DNA of 64,000 bases from Buttiauxella izardii (GCF_003601925.1 NZ_QZWH01000027.1:114988-178987), one strand, 5' to 3'; shown: positions 21,436-32,049, numbered from the stretch's first letter. Numbers and translations: made by a program. The notes: a model not told the origin generated them from the letters alone.

Positions 21436-21640
21436 TTTTTGCGCCTCATTATCATCCAAAAAGGCCATGAGCTTTAAAAACGCTCTAAAGCCCAGGGTTA
21501 AATCCTTCGCCCGAGTTTATGCTCACTTGTTACTCTACCGATCAATCGGTGTTATGGAAGAGCAACCCTGGCGAGCTAAAGTCTACAACGTAGTTGAAAA
21601 CTTACAAGTGTGATGTCCGTCAGGCATATGAAAAAAAACG
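21436..21640 (-). promoter_or_regulatory. ompA promoter and long stabilising 5' leader
   Basis: On the coding strand the leader begins near GCCAGGGTTGCTC (about 21572) and runs about 137 bases to the ATG, with the conserved GAAGGATTTAACC and TGGATGATAA segments of the E. coli ompA leader. In E. coli a 5' hairpin in this leader gives the mRNA its long life. The promoter segment TTTTCAACTACGTTGTAGAC is almost identical to E. coli. Upstream, 21641-21795 shows no gene. Confidence 0.8.
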
Positions 21641-21795
21641 ACTTGTGTACACATTTTCTAACAACTTCGCGCAGAATTTATACTCAAATATTTCTAGAGA
21701 ACGCCGCTACAAGCGGCTTGAGGCTTGGTTCCCCGATGAATCACAAAGATTTGTCAGGAGCGCAAGAAAAGTTCCAGGATTTCTCTTAAATTTAC

Positions 21796-22305
21796 TTAAT
21801 GATACAAACTAGAATGAATTTTTAGGCCGGTTCGTGGTCGACACCCTGTTTTCGAGGTGTGCATAGGACGCATTATGAAGCCGATTGCATTACCCATTTC
21901 GGCTGCCGATGACAGCTGTAAATGTTCTTCATCTGTTAATTCTTTGGGCAACCAACCGATGACCACGCTGTAATTTCCAGTCTGCAATGCTTTTACCATA
22001 GCATCAACGGTGAAAAGTGGATCTAACTGGCTCACCTGCATCACTTTTGTAAGCGGCAGACCTGCCGAAAGAACCCATTGACGACTCAATTTTTGCTGTG
22101 GTGTCAGCCAAAGCTGCCAACGTGACTGTTGCCCGAGCTGTTGAAGCAGCGGCAATAATACCAATTGCGTAACCCATGGCTGATCTTCGCTATAGATCAC
22201 TTCACTAATCAACCCTTTAGTATTGTTACCTGCTGATGACTGCGCCAAAGAAGACGCAGTAGAAGGAAGAGTGGCAACGTGAGTCTGAATGTTACGTGAT
22301 TGCAT
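21796..22305 (-). CDS. sulA: SOS cell division inhibitor SulA
   Basis: Cytoplasmic inhibitor (169 aa) that binds FtsZ and blocks division during DNA damage, normally removed by Lon. The central segment [20 protein letters not shown] and the C-terminal tail [10 protein letters not shown], which includes the Lon recognition region, agree with E. coli; the first 30 residues differ. A canonical LexA box lies just upstream. Confidence 0.95.
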   Translation of the reverse strand: MQSRNIQTHVATLPSTASSLAQSSAGNNTKGLISEVIYSEDQPWVTQLVLLPLLQQLGQQSRWQLWLTPQQKLSRQWVLSAGLPLTKVMQVSQLDPLFTVDAMVKALQTGNYSVVIGWLPKELTDEEHLQLSSAAEMGNAIGFIMRPMHTSKTGCRPRTGLKIHSSLYH

Positions 22306-22326
22306 AGTTAATCCCGCCTGATGGGT

Positions 22327-22346
22327 TACTGTATGAATATACAGTA
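22327..22346 (-). promoter_or_regulatory. LexA box of sulA
   Basis: tactgtatgaatatacagta is a near-perfect SOS operator, CTG-N10-CAG, with the usual TATATATA-like core. It lies about 22 bases upstream of the sulA ATG, over the promoter. Confidence 0.93.
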
Positions 22347-22525
22347 ATGCGTATCAGGACAAAGATCAATCTAAATTTCGGAAAGCATATCGCAATTCCA
22401 ACACGTAAATCGGCGGAATGCGAAAATGTGATTGCTGTCTGTCATGAGGTTACCTATTTTCGTGTTACTGGGAACAGTAATAAGCCGTCCCGATGTGTTA
22501 TAGCATGATATTTAAGGATATATTC

Positions 22526-23140
22526 ATGAAGAAGCGATCTTATGCAAGGATTCATCAGTCGAAAGAATGCTTATCTCCGCTAGGCGATATTAGCCATCGC
22601 TCGCTGTTTGGGGGCTATAGTTTGACGGTCGAAAATGTGGTGTTTGCCATGGTTTCGGAAGGGGAGCTTTACCTGCGAGCCTGTGAGCAAACCGAGGTTT
22701 ATTTTGTTAAGAAGGCGGCACCACCTTTGCTTTACAACAAACGCGGGCGAACGATTGAACTTAATTATTTCCGTGTTGATGAAGGGTTGTGGGGCGATCA
22801 AGAAAAACTCTTACAACTGTCAACGGATGCTTTGTTTAGTGCCCGCCGTGAAAAATCCCGCCATAAAGCTCAGAAACGGCTCAAAGACCTGCCAAATTTG
22901 ACCCATGGCCTGGAAATGATGCTGTGGGAGGCGGGTATTGCTGATGTAAGAACGCTCCATGCCTATGGTGCAAAACGTTCCTGGATAAAGTTGAGGAATG
23001 TAAAAAAAGGTCTGGGGGTGAGAGTGCTACTTGCTTTAGCGGGGGCAATTTGCGGGATTCATGAAGCTGCACTCCCGGCGACAACGCGCCAGGAGTTAGT
23101 GGAGTGGGGGCAATTATACGAGTTGCGGCATTCCCGCTAA
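22526..23140 (+). CDS. sxy: Competence regulator Sxy (TfoX)
   Basis: Coactivator (204 aa) that acts with CRP on CRP-S promoters of DNA-uptake genes. N-terminal TfoX domain (SLFGGYSLTVENVVFAMVS, GELYLRACEQ) and C-terminal TfoX domain (LGAK-like region replaced by AYGAKRSWIKLR, then AGAICGIHEAALP) are both present. The start MKKRSYARIHQSK was preferred over an in-frame ATG 11 codons upstream because it follows taaggat and aligns with E. coli Sxy. Its stop shares bases with the stop of the convergent yccS. Confidence 0.92.
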   Translation: MKKRSYARIHQSKECLSPLGDISHRSLFGGYSLTVENVVFAMVSEGELYLRACEQTEVYFVKKAAPPLLYNKRGRTIELNYFRVDEGLWGDQEKLLQLSTDALFSARREKSRHKAQKRLKDLPNLTHGLEMMLWEAGIADVRTLHAYGAKRSWIKLRNVKKGLGVRVLLALAGAICGIHEAALPATTRQELVEWGQLYELRHSR

Positions 23141-25272
23141 TCGTACTGTTGCGAGACAAGCTGCTGGAGGCGAGATATTTCTGGTAGTAGTGCAACCAAC
23201 AGGCCAACTTGCTGAAGGACTAATGGCTCTTTGGTCTCTGGTTGCGGCTCCAGCGAACTTATCCGCTCTGACAACCCCTGCAACGCTTTTTGAACACGTT
23301 CTTCATCTGCGGGCAAATGGTGAAGCGCATCATCGACATAACAGACGGCGTCATCAAGCAGCAATAAAATCTCTTCATTGGTCAGCTTTTCGCGGTGCGC
23401 ACCCAACGCAGAGATATAACTGTTGAATGTGTGATTGAGGCACAACAAACGAAACGCCGTTTCCCGGCCTTCAGGCGTGACGCGAGGTTCTGATGACATG
23501 TTGGAAACCACCGAGGCTAATTCAGCGTCTTTGTTGTGAGCATCCCGACGGGCAATACGATACTCGAGGCGATTATCCCGGCCTTGATGATACTGCTCAA
23601 GAATGGCATCCAGATAACGGCAATTGGCATTGAATGCCCGCTCTACTACTAATGGCAGCCGACGGAAACGCCAGTCTGGCCAGATGAATGTCACCGCCGC
23701 CCATGCGATCCCACAACCCAACAGGGTGTCGAAAATTCGCGGCATGGCCACTTCAAAACCTTCGCCCAATAGGTTGAAACACAGCAACACCAGCAGCGTG
23801 ATAAACATGGTGGCATGCGCGTATTGCACGTTACGAAATGCAAAGAACAGCACGCCAGTAATCACGATCAAAACGAGCTGCCCTTCGAGTGACGGCACAA
23901 AGTAGAGAACCGGCAAGCCGATCGCCACGCCGACCAGCGTGCCGATAATACGCAGCGCCAAGCGACGGCGTGTGGCGCTGTAGTTAGGTTGGCACACAAA
24001 AAGACTGGTCAGGAGTATCCAGTAGCCATGCTTGAGCCCGGTCAACTGAATAAACGCATAGCCCACGCACAGCACAACAGACATACGTACCGCGTGGCGG
24101 AACAATGCAGATTCCGGCGTCAGGTTGCGCTTCAGCCGTTGCCAGATATCGCTAAAGCCGGTTAAACGATCATCGAGCAAGCGGTTTTCAATATCACGTT
24201 CTGGTGCAGCCAGTGCCTGTTCAGATTCAATCGTCGCCAGTTGAGCATCAATAGCGCGCAAATTACTGACCAGGAAACCCAGAGCTTTTAGCTCGCTCGC
24301 CAGCGCTGGGTCAGTTTTTAACCTTTCAATCGCGGCGTCCAGATGGGTAAATGCCCGCTCAAAACGCGGATCGTGCTGATACTTCACACGGAGCAAAACA
24401 GAGCGCGAAAGCTGCAAACAGGCTTGCGATTGCAGGGTCAGCAGGCGCTGAAAGCGAAACATAATGTCGCTATAACGGAATTTATCGCGAAGGGCCTGAT
24501 ATTGAATATGGGATGAACTCGCGCGCTCGTGAATATCCTGGGCGACAAAATAGTAGTGCAGCGTCCGACGCGTGCCGCGCTGTCCGCGATCGCCACGCAA
24601 ACGCGTCAATAAAGAGCCTTTGGTCTGGTTCAGCGTCGTGACAAGCTGACTGTTAGCCATTGCAAGCTCAAGCATCGGGGCCTGGCTTTCTTCTTCGATA
24701 TCGGGGTCAAAAAGGGTGGCTTTGACTTCCAGATAGCGCGCAAGGCTTTCATAACAACGGGCCAGGTTATCTTGTAGCGGGCGGATGGGGAAAATCAGAT
24801 GCCCGGCAAGCGTCAACAAGTTGTACCAGATGGCACCGGCCAACAGCAGAATCGGTTGTTGATACCAGTGCTCGTATAAAGAAATGCCCAGCATGGTATA
24901 GATGGCAATAAGCAGTGCGCCAAAGGCAATGGTGGCATAACGCTGGCCTAAACCGCCCAGCAGAATAAATCCGCTGGTGGAAACCATTAACCCAATGCCA
25001 AACAGCACGGGCCATGGGTATAGCAATTCCACAGATGCCGAAGCGATAAAGAAGCTAACCAGCGTAATCAGAAGGTTGCGTAAACGCCCGGTCAATCGGT
25101 CATCTAAATCGGCAAGCGCTGCGGCAACCACACCCAGCGTCAGCGGAATCGTGAGCTTAACTTCTCCCATCCACCAGGGCAGGGCAGCAGTGCCAGTGAG
25201 CGCAATAAAAATGCGCAAGTTATACAACCAGGCACTGTTCCAGGTATAGCGACGCAGAATTGGACTAAGCAT
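23137..25272 (-). CDS. yccS: FUSC-family inner membrane protein YccS
   Basis: Membrane protein (711 aa) with two blocks of about six helices (residues about 15-170 and 395-530) separated by a long soluble helical region, the layout of the fusaric acid resistance/aromatic acid exporter family (YccS/YhfK group). Substrate is unknown. yccF lies directly upstream in the same direction, as in E. coli. Confidence 0.9.
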   Translation of the reverse strand: MLSPILRRYTWNSAWLYNLRIFIALTGTAALPWWMGEVKLTIPLTLGVVAAALADLDDRLTGRLRNLLITLVSFFIASASVELLYPWPVLFGIGLMVSTSGFILLGGLGQRYATIAFGALLIAIYTMLGISLYEHWYQQPILLLAGAIWYNLLTLAGHLIFPIRPLQDNLARCYESLARYLEVKATLFDPDIEEESQAPMLELAMANSQLVTTLNQTKGSLLTRLRGDRGQRGTRRTLHYYFVAQDIHERASSSHIQYQALRDKFRYSDIMFRFQRLLTLQSQACLQLSRSVLLRVKYQHDPRFERAFTHLDAAIERLKTDPALASELKALGFLVSNLRAIDAQLATIESEQALAAPERDIENRLLDDRLTGFSDIWQRLKRNLTPESALFRHAVRMSVVLCVGYAFIQLTGLKHGYWILLTSLFVCQPNYSATRRRLALRIIGTLVGVAIGLPVLYFVPSLEGQLVLIVITGVLFFAFRNVQYAHATMFITLLVLLCFNLLGEGFEVAMPRIFDTLLGCGIAWAAVTFIWPDWRFRRLPLVVERAFNANCRYLDAILEQYHQGRDNRLEYRIARRDAHNKDAELASVVSNMSSEPRVTPEGRETAFRLLCLNHTFNSYISALGAHREKLTNEEILLLLDDAVCYVDDALHHLPADEERVQKALQGLSERISSLEPQPETKEPLVLQQVGLLVALLPEISRLQQLVSQQYD

Positions 25273-25296
25273 TAATACTCACTATTCTTGTCAGAA

Positions 25297-25743
25297 TTAC
25301 TGGAAACGACGGCGGGCGTTAGCTTCGCGAGCAGCCTGTGCGACTTCAACTGAAACAACACGACGGCCTACAGGCCAAAGCGCGATGACCGCAATTTTGA
25401 AGTTAGCGATTCCCACAGGAATACCGATAATGGTGATGCATTGGGCAATGCCCGTAGCGATATGGAGTAAGCACAGCCACCAGCCGAAAAATATCAGCCA
25501 AATGATGTTCAGCAAAGTGCCGCCGGTATTCAGAATGGCGCTTTTCCCTTGAGGGTTGAGCTCGTCGACATGCACTGCTTCGTTACCGTATGGTACGAAA
25601 GAGAGTTTAGTAATCTCCCAGCAGGATCGTGTCAGCGGCAGCGTGAAAATAAAAATGATACTGACAAGCGTGGCCAGCAACCAGGATAGGGTGGTCAGAA
25701 AACCGCCGAGTACAAAGTTCAATACATTTAGGACTGTACGCAT
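25297..25743 (-). CDS. yccF: YccF domain inner membrane protein
   Basis: Small membrane protein (148 aa) with two copies of the YccF domain, each with hydrophobic stretches (FVLGGFLTTLSWLLATLVSI; IIWLIFFGWWLCLLHIATGI). Ends in the basic AREANARRRFQ. An ATG two codons upstream is also possible; MRTVLN was chosen by match to E. coli. Function unknown. Confidence 0.9.
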   Translation of the reverse strand: MRTVLNVLNFVLGGFLTTLSWLLATLVSIIFIFTLPLTRSCWEITKLSFVPYGNEAVHVDELNPQGKSAILNTGGTLLNIIWLIFFGWWLCLLHIATGIAQCITIIGIPVGIANFKIAVIALWPVGRRVVSVEVAQAAREANARRRFQ

Positions 25744-25867
25744 AATCACTCTTATTTAGGGTGTAAATAAATAACCACAACAATTGTAACGCGTTTTTAC
25801 TCTGGAGCGTCATTCCTTCGCCGGGTAAACTTAACCACAATCACCATTCTGGATCAGGCATAGCGTA

Positions 25868-27925
25868 ATGGAATTAAAAGCGACCTCTCTTGGCAAACAT
25901 TTAGCACAACACCCGTACAATCGCGTGAAATTACTGGCTGCGGGTGTAGAGGTGAAAGGAGAACGTCACGAATACCTTATTCCATTCAATCAGTTAATAG
26001 CAATAAATTGTAAGCGCGGCCTGGTCTGGGGCGAGCTGGAATTTGTGCTGCCTGATTACAAAGTCGTGCGTTTGCATGGTACAGAATGGAACGAAACTCA
26101 GCGCTTTTATCATCATCTTGATCAGTTGTGGCAGAGCTGGAGCGCTGAAATGAGCGAAGTGGCGGCTCAGGTGTTGCATCAACAATATGCCGAGATAACA
26201 CGCCAAATCCAGCAGGAAAAGTGGTTCAAACGCAGCGATATGCAGGCATTACAGCAAAATGTGCGCGCCGCTTTTTCTGCATTGCCACTGCCGCAGGCAA
26301 GGCTTGAAGATTTCGAGAATTGCCGTGAAGTCTGGCTGCAATGCAAAGCCTGGCTTGAACAAGGCGAGACGCGCCGCCATCAGCGCAACACCGCTTTTAC
26401 TAATCATATGCTCGAAAAGCATGCTGAATTTTTCCAGAAAATCGAAAGTTCACCACTCAATCCATCTCAAGCGCGCGCCGTGGTCAACGGCGAAGATTCA
26501 CTTTTGGTGTTAGCGGGAGCCGGGAGTGGCAAAACGTCGGTGCTGGTGGCCCGTGCGGGTTGGTTGCTGCAACGTGGCGAAGCCAGCGAAGATCAGATCT
26601 TATTATTGGCATTTGGTCGCAAAGCCGCTCAGGAGATGGACGAGCGCATCGCTGAACGCCTGCATACCGATGCGATTTCAGCCCGTACTTTCCATGCGCT
26701 GGCGCTGCATATTATCCAACAAGGCAGCAAGAAAGTGCCGAGTGTCAGCAATCTGGAATCCGATACCAGCGCGCGTCACCAGTTGCTGATTGAAAGCTGG
26801 CAACAGCAATGCCGTGAGAAAAAAGCACAGGCGAAAGGCTGGCGCGAATGGTTACGGGACGAGTTGCAATGGGATGTGCCGGAAGGTGAATACTGGAAAG
26901 ATGAGCGTTTAGCAAAACGCCTGGCTAGCCGTTTAGATCGTTGGCTTGGCCTGATGCGCATGCATGGCGGCTCGCAAGCTGAAATGATTGCCGCAGCGCC
27001 GGAAGAGATTCGCGATCTTTTTGCCAAACGCGTCAAACTGATGGCACCTTTATTAAAAAGCTGGAAAACGGCGCTGAAAGCCGAAGAGGCTGTCGATTTC
27101 TCCGGGTTGATTCATCAGGCCATTAATGTCCTGGAAAAAGGGCGTTTTATCAGCCCATGGAAGCATATTTTAGTTGATGAATTTCAGGATATTTCCCCGC
27201 AACGTGCGGCTTTGCTGGCAGCATTAAGAAAGCAAAATTCCCATACTTCACTTTATGCCGTCGGAGATGACTGGCAGGCAATTTATCGTTTCAGCGGTGC
27301 CGAAATGAGCCTGACCACCGCCTTTGCCCACCACTTTGGCGAGGATGCGGACCAATGCGCGCTGGATACCACTTATCGCTTCAACGATCGCATTGGCGAA
27401 ATTGCTAATCGTTTTGTGCAGCAGAACCCTCATCAACTTGCCAAGCCGCTCAATAGCCTGTCAAAAGGTGACAAAAAAGCCGTAACGTTATTGGCTGACG
27501 ATCAGCTTGAAGCGCTGCTCGACAAAATGAGTGGGTACGTTAAACCGCAAGAACGCATTCTGATGCTGGCGCGTTACCATCATTTACGTCCGGCGATTCT
27601 TGAAAAAGCTTCGACGCGTTGGCCTAAATTGGCCGTCGATTTTATGACGATCCATGCCAGCAAAGGGCAGCAAGCGGATTATGTCGTGGTTCTGGGTTTG
27701 CAGGAGGGGAAAGATGGTTTCCCGGCAGTGGCACGAGAATCGGTCATGGAAGAGGCGTTGTTGCCACAACCAGAAGACTATCCAGATGCGGAAGAACGGC
27801 GGTTATTGTATGTGGCAATGACGCGGGCTCGTCATCGTGTCTGGCTGTTATTCAACAAACAGGAACCGTCCAGTTTTGTCGACATTCTCAAACAGCTAGG
27901 CGTGCCCGCGGCTAATCGACCGTAA
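25868..27925 (+). CDS. helD: DNA helicase IV
   Basis: Superfamily 1 helicase (685 aa) that unwinds DNA 3'-5'. After an N-terminal accessory domain come Walker A LAGAGSGKTSVLVAR (about residue 215), Walker B ILVDEFQDISPQR, motif III GDDWQAIYRFSGAE and the C-terminal motifs VDFMTIHASKGQQADYVVV and RRLLYVAMTRARHRVWLL. Length matches E. coli. It is convergent with mgsA with only one base between the two stops. Confidence 0.96.
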   Translation: MELKATSLGKHLAQHPYNRVKLLAAGVEVKGERHEYLIPFNQLIAINCKRGLVWGELEFVLPDYKVVRLHGTEWNETQRFYHHLDQLWQSWSAEMSEVAAQVLHQQYAEITRQIQQEKWFKRSDMQALQQNVRAAFSALPLPQARLEDFENCREVWLQCKAWLEQGETRRHQRNTAFTNHMLEKHAEFFQKIESSPLNPSQARAVVNGEDSLLVLAGAGSGKTSVLVARAGWLLQRGEASEDQILLLAFGRKAAQEMDERIAERLHTDAISARTFHALALHIIQQGSKKVPSVSNLESDTSARHQLLIESWQQQCREKKAQAKGWREWLRDELQWDVPEGEYWKDERLAKRLASRLDRWLGLMRMHGGSQAEMIAAAPEEIRDLFAKRVKLMAPLLKSWKTALKAEEAVDFSGLIHQAINVLEKGRFISPWKHILVDEFQDISPQRAALLAALRKQNSHTSLYAVGDDWQAIYRFSGAEMSLTTAFAHHFGEDADQCALDTTYRFNDRIGEIANRFVQQNPHQLAKPLNSLSKGDKKAVTLLADDQLEALLDKMSGYVKPQERILMLARYHHLRPAILEKASTRWPKLAVDFMTIHASKGQQADYVVVLGLQEGKDGFPAVARESVMEEALLPQPEDYPDAEERRLLYVAMTRARHRVWLLFNKQEPSSFVDILKQLGVPAANRP

Positions 27926-27926
27926 A

Positions 27927-28385
27927 CTACTTCAAGCGCTCTGCCAAATAGCGCGGGTAATCAGGGATCAAAATTTCTACCGATTGATCAAATCCCGGCG
28001 ATTGAATAATGAAATCAGCGGTCGATAAATTGGTGGCAACCGGGATGTTCCATACGGTTGCCAGACGCAGTAACGCTTTAACGTCCGGGTCATGTGGAAC
28101 GGCGTTAAGTGGATCCCAGAAGAAAATCAGCACATCAATTTTCCCTTCAGAAATCAACGCACCGACCTGCTGATCGCCGCCCATTGGGCCGCTCAGCATG
28201 GCATTCACATCAAGTCCGCTGCCGCGTTGAATCAGATTTCCTGTAGTGCCCGTTGCGTACAAGACATGCTGGTTGAGAATGGCTTTATGGCGTTCCACCC
28301 ATTTCAGCAGCGCGTCTTTGCAGTGATCATGCGCAACCAGCGCAATATGTTTTCTTTCCGCGAGGGTGCGGGTCGTTAATTCCAT
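27927..28385 (-). CDS. mgsA: Methylglyoxal synthase
   Basis: Converts dihydroxyacetone phosphate to methylglyoxal (152 aa), a bypass of lower glycolysis when phosphate is short. The phosphate-binding GTTGNLI segment and the catalytic Asp in [16 protein letters not shown] are present, as is the conserved [10 protein letters not shown]. Confidence 0.97.
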   Translation of the reverse strand: MELTTRTLAERKHIALVAHDHCKDALLKWVERHKAILNQHVLYATGTTGNLIQRGSGLDVNAMLSGPMGGDQQVGALISEGKIDVLIFFWDPLNAVPHDPDVKALLRLATVWNIPVATNLSTADFIIQSPGFDQSVEILIPDYPRYLAERLK

Positions 28386-28480
28386 TGCTTAATCCTGATT
28401 GATTAAAATTGCCTACAGCTTACTGGAAGCCACTGATGCTGCAAGAGAAGGGTGTCAAAAATGCAGGATTAGCAAAGCAA

Positions 28481-29146
28481 TTATTGCGTTGGGTTATCTT
28501 TTACCCATTGCAAGAAACGGTCGCGGGTGGGTTTGTCGGCTTGTAAAAACCAATATCGCAGGCGTTGCTCGGTTAATGTTTCGGACTGGCGTGCAGGGGC
28601 ATCAAGTTCAGAGGATTTTGAGAGGAGTTCACTGTCATCTGCCATCATCGTCGCAAAGCTTTTAATTGACGCCGTTTTTCCCGCTTTGTTGTAAACCTGA
28701 GTCGCTTGCTCATAATCAATTCCCTGAGAGGTGGTTTTGACCGGCAAAATATCAATTTTCAATGGGATCACCGCTGCATTGCCATCCAATAATTGCAAAT
28801 GCGGAGCACGGTCAAACTCATCACTCTCTTTGTCATTCTCAAGTCGCGGCAGGTTGAAATTAACCTGGTTCACTTCTTTAGTATCGAAGCTCACCACCAA
28901 TGGCGGCGAAATATACAGGCCTTGCTCACGCGCGCTGGTACGGATATTTTTCTCGACACGAAACACCAATTGATGCGGGCCATTATCCAACTCGAGGCTG
29001 TCCGCGCCTCGCAGTAATGAACTGGAAACTTTTTTTCCATCAAGAACCAGTAAATCTACATCCGTAGACAAGCGCAATGTCGTTGCCAACGTTTCAAGCG
29101 GCAAAATAAGGAAACAACCTATCGCGATTAAGAACCAGGTTCTCAT
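28481..29146 (-). CDS. yccT: Periplasmic DUF2057 protein YccT (CsgI)
   Basis: Exported protein (221 aa) of the DUF2057 family; the signal peptide [20 protein letters not shown] is cleaved after about TLA. In E. coli and Salmonella this protein lowers curli formation by acting on CsgA in the periplasm. Seventeen open codons upstream were excluded because they lack signal character. Its presence here is of interest because an unrelated curli-like cluster lies at 53-56 kb. Confidence 0.88.
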   Translation of the reverse strand: MRTWFLIAIGCFLILPLETLATTLRLSTDVDLLVLDGKKVSSSLLRGADSLELDNGPHQLVFRVEKNIRTSAREQGLYISPPLVVSFDTKEVNQVNFNLPRLENDKESDEFDRAPHLQLLDGNAAVIPLKIDILPVKTTSQGIDYEQATQVYNKAGKTASIKSFATMMADDSELLSKSSELDAPARQSETLTEQRLRYWFLQADKPTRDRFLQWVKDNPTQ

Positions 29147-29332
29147 CAATGACTCCTGCCTCAGGGAAATTGGACTATCCGTAGCTGAATGTATCAAAAT
29201 TTTTCACATCGCCCGCTCATTAACATATAGACATATTTCCAGAGTTTGCTCTACTACGTCCGTATGGGAAAGATGGTGAGTGAGTAAGGGATGGCATACA
29301 CTTTTGGTTACTGAGTCCCAGCGGAGAGTGTA

Positions 29333-29746
29333 ATGAAACAGGCAGATATCGAAACAATTCTAAAAAACACCCGAACAATTGCTCTGGTTGGGGCGAGTGA
29401 TAAGCCCGACCGGCCAAGCTATCGCGTGATGGCATATTTGCTCGATCAAGGATATGAAGTGATTCCCGTGTCACCGAAAGTGGCGGGTAAAACACTTTTG
29501 GGGCAACAGGGCTACGGCACGCTCGCTGAGATCCCTAAGAAAGTCGACATGGTCGATGTGTTCCGTAATTCAGAAGCCGCGTGGGAAGTGGCGAGAGAAG
29601 CGATTGCTATTGGCGCAAAAACGTTGTGGATGCAGTTGGGCGTGATCAATGAACAGGCGGCAGTGCTGGCGCAAGATGCGGGGCTGACTGTGGTTATGGA
29701 TAAATGCCCGGCGATTGAAATCCCAAGATTGGGGCTGGCTAAATAA
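29333..29746 (+). CDS. yccU: CoA-binding domain protein YccU
   Basis: Small Rossmann-like protein (137 aa) of the CoA-binding family, similar to the N-terminal part of succinyl-CoA synthetase alpha. The nucleotide-binding loop [14 protein letters not shown] and the conserved KTLWMQLG and DKCPAIE segments are visible. No known reaction. Confidence 0.92.
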   Translation: MKQADIETILKNTRTIALVGASDKPDRPSYRVMAYLLDQGYEVIPVSPKVAGKTLLGQQGYGTLAEIPKKVDMVDVFRNSEAAWEVAREAIAIGAKTLWMQLGVINEQAAVLAQDAGLTVVMDKCPAIEIPRLGLAK

Positions 29747-29755
29747 TCCACTAAT

Positions 29756-29782
29756 AAAAAACCCCGCAGCGCGGGGTTTTTG
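29756..29782. terminator. Bidirectional terminator between yccU and hspQ
   Basis: aaaaaccccgc followed directly by gcggggttttt forms an 11-bp stem with A and T runs on either side, between two convergent genes. Confidence 0.88.
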
Positions 29783-30100
29783 CTAATTACGCAGGCGAGG
29801 TGCCTGAAGCTGTTGCCGTATCGAAGCCGCCAATTCATCCATCGACGGTTGTTCGGGATGCTCGTCTTGTGACTCCCCACTTAACTGGGCTTCAGCAAGA
29901 TAGGTATGCACCGCCTGGCCATCATCATCTTCCATCACTACATGATACCAGGGGGCACTACGGAGGGCATCGTTGTCGGCCAGATCATCTTCTGCTGGTT
30001 CATCCAGAGAGTATTCCGGGTCGATATCGACCACCACTCCCAGATAACCCAGCAAAGAGTGTCGAACTTGCTGGCCAATGCCGAATTTGCTGGCAATCAT
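29783..30100 (-). CDS. hspQ: Heat shock protein HspQ
   Basis: Hemimethylated-DNA-binding (YccV) domain protein (105 aa) that in E. coli promotes breakdown of some DnaA variants and in Salmonella helps ClpXP degradation. [21 protein letters not shown] and the core [13 protein letters not shown] are conserved. Start preceded by aggaggtga. Ten upstream open codons are not used. Confidence 0.94.
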   Translation of the reverse strand: MIASKFGIGQQVRHSLLGYLGVVVDIDPEYSLDEPAEDDLADNDALRSAPWYHVVMEDDDGQAVHTYLAEAQLSGESQDEHPEQPSMDELAASIRQQLQAPRLRN

Positions 30101-30160
30101 AGTCACCTCCTGAGAAACATCACCAGCCATTAATGTGCGGGCGACATTCCATTTTTCAAG

Positions 30161-31351
30161 TTACATGACGCGACAGGCAAACCCTTTCAAATACAGCCCT
30201 TCCGGATAGGTGGCGATCACCGGGTGATCTGCGGCCTGACGGAACTGCTCTATAAATTGTACATCACGCCCGGCATCTACGGCGGCATCAGCGATGATTT
30301 TCTGGAATAAATCTGTGGTCATCAGTCCAGAACAAGAGAAGGTCATCAGAATGCCACCCGGATTCAACAGCTGAATCGCCAGCATGTTGATATCTTTGTA
30401 GCCGCGGCAAGCGCCCATCAATTGGCTCTTGTTTTCGACAAATTTCGGCGGGTCCATCACGATAACGTCGAATTTCTCACCCTGGTCGCGATATTTGCGC
30501 AGCAGTTTAAACACGTCATCACGCAGGAACTCGGCTTTGCTCAAATCGAGTTTATTCAGCTCAACGTTTTGCTTCGCAACATCCAGAGCGTCTTGCGAAG
30601 TATCCACGCTGACAACCTTGCTACAGCCGCCCATCAACGCAGAAACCGCGAAACCACCGGTATAAGAGAAGCAGTTCAACACACGTTTGTCTTTCACATA
30701 CTGGCGCGTGGCAAAACGGCTGTCGCGCTGGTCGAGGTAATAACCGGTTTTGTGGCCGCCTTTAATGTCGACCAGCAATTTCATGCCGTGCTCTTCAATT
30801 GGCAGCAGATCTGGTGGCAATTCGCCGCTGACGGGGCCTTGTGTGAGTTCCATGCCTTCTTTCTTGCGCACCGCGACGTCAGAACGGTCGTAAATAGCGC
30901 ATTCCGGGTAAAAGCTTTGTAAGGCCGCAACCAGCGCCGGACGTTGGTATTCAGCGCCTGCTGAAAGTAATTGCAGCACTAAAAAATTACCGAAACGATC
31001 AATCGTCACACCTGGCAGGCCATCGGATTCACCGGCAATCAGGCGATAACTGTCCAGGCCATCACGCGCCGCTAGCCATTCGCGCCAGACTTGTGCCTGC
31101 TTTAAACGACGGGTGAAAAATTCGATATCGATGCTTTCGTTGGCATCGAATGTCCAGACGCGCGCACGAATTTGCGACGACGGGGAATAAGCTGCACGGG
31201 CCAACCATTTGCCCTGGCTATCGACGACATCAATCGTTTCACCAGGATTGGCTTTGCCTTCCATGCGTGCTACGGCACCAGAAAACACCCACGGATGACG
31301 GCGCAATAACGATTTTTCGCGCCCTTTGGTTAACACTAAACGTACACTCAT
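30161..31351 (-). CDS. rlmI: 23S rRNA m5C1962 methyltransferase RlmI
   Basis: Methyltransferase (396 aa) with an N-terminal PUA domain ([20 protein letters not shown]), a middle linker domain and a Rossmann SAM domain ([35 protein letters not shown]). The catalytic Cys of the m5C family is in MTFSCSGLM. It is divergent from yccX. Confidence 0.96.
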   Translation of the reverse strand: MSVRLVLTKGREKSLLRRHPWVFSGAVARMEGKANPGETIDVVDSQGKWLARAAYSPSSQIRARVWTFDANESIDIEFFTRRLKQAQVWREWLAARDGLDSYRLIAGESDGLPGVTIDRFGNFLVLQLLSAGAEYQRPALVAALQSFYPECAIYDRSDVAVRKKEGMELTQGPVSGELPPDLLPIEEHGMKLLVDIKGGHKTGYYLDQRDSRFATRQYVKDKRVLNCFSYTGGFAVSALMGGCSKVVSVDTSQDALDVAKQNVELNKLDLSKAEFLRDDVFKLLRKYRDQGEKFDVIVMDPPKFVENKSQLMGACRGYKDINMLAIQLLNPGGILMTFSCSGLMTTDLFQKIIADAAVDAGRDVQFIEQFRQAADHPVIATYPEGLYLKGFACRVM

Positions 31352-31441
31352 AATTTGCTATGCTTTCTTGCTAATAATTGGGCGTCATTTTCCGGCTTAC
31401 ACCGGCTAAATGCAACGCAAGAACCCGAAACGGAGGAAGTT

Positions 31442-31723
31442 ATGGCCACAGTATGTACACTTGCCTGGGTCCACGGCCTGGTTCAGGGAGTCGGTTTTCG
31501 TTACAGCACCCAGCGCGAGGGGTTAAAACTCGGTTTAACCGGTTATGCCCGCAATATGGATGACGGTAGCGTTGAGGTATTGGCCTGCGGTGAAGCTGAA
31601 CAAGTTGAGAAACTTGTTGCGTGGCTAAAAGCTGGAGGGCCACGCAGTGCCAGGGTTGATAAAGTGCTGACCGAACCTCACCAACCCGACCGCCAATGGA
31701 AAGACTTTAGTATTCGCTACTAA
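31442..31723 (+). CDS. yccX: Acylphosphatase
   Basis: Cleaves acyl phosphates (93 aa). The signature [13 protein letters not shown] holds the catalytic Arg, and the catalytic Asn is in [12 protein letters not shown]. The start MATVCTLAW follows ggaggaag; a longer frame from 31355 is mostly the divergent promoter. The stop shares bases with the stop of the convergent tusE. Confidence 0.95.
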   Translation: MATVCTLAWVHGLVQGVGFRYSTQREGLKLGLTGYARNMDDGSVEVLACGEAEQVEKLVAWLKAGGPRSARVDKVLTEPHQPDRQWKDFSIRY

Positions 31724-32049
31724 ATACATTTCACCGGTTTTGGCAGGCCAGCAATTTTTGTTGCCTGCTTAGCCGGCCCTTTTGGAAACAATCGGTACAG
31801 ATAGCGGCTATTGCCTTTCTCTTCTCCGAATTTGTTTGCCATGGCTTTTACCAGCATGCGAATGGCCGGGGAAGTATTAAACTCCAGGTAAAACTCGCGC
31901 ACGAATCTCACCACTTCCCAGTGCTCTACGGCAAGCGTAATGCCTTCTTTTGCGGCAATAGCTTCGGCAAGCGGTTCGCTCCACTCCTGACTATTTTTGA
32001 GATAACCATCGGCATCGGTTTCTATCTCACGACCTTCAAACATCAACAT
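31720..32049 (-). CDS. tusE: Sulfur transfer protein TusE
   Basis: DsrC-like protein (109 aa) that accepts sulfur from the TusBCD complex and passes it to MnmA for 2-thiouridine in tRNA. The C-terminal segment [19 protein letters not shown] followed by the reactive Cys next to the last residue is conserved. The start [12 protein letters not shown] was chosen by match to E. coli; an ATG one codon upstream is equally placed. Confidence 0.94.
   Translation of the reverse strand: MLMFEGREIETDADGYLKNSQEWSEPLAEAIAAKEGITLAVEHWEVVRFVREFYLEFNTSPAIRMLVKAMANKFGEEKGNSRYLYRLFPKGPAKQATKIAGLPKPVKCI

Noticed and set aside
21594..21812. 72-codon plus-strand frame upstream of ompA
   Set aside because: It runs antisense through the ompA promoter and into the 3' end of sulA; no ribosome site and no recognisable features.
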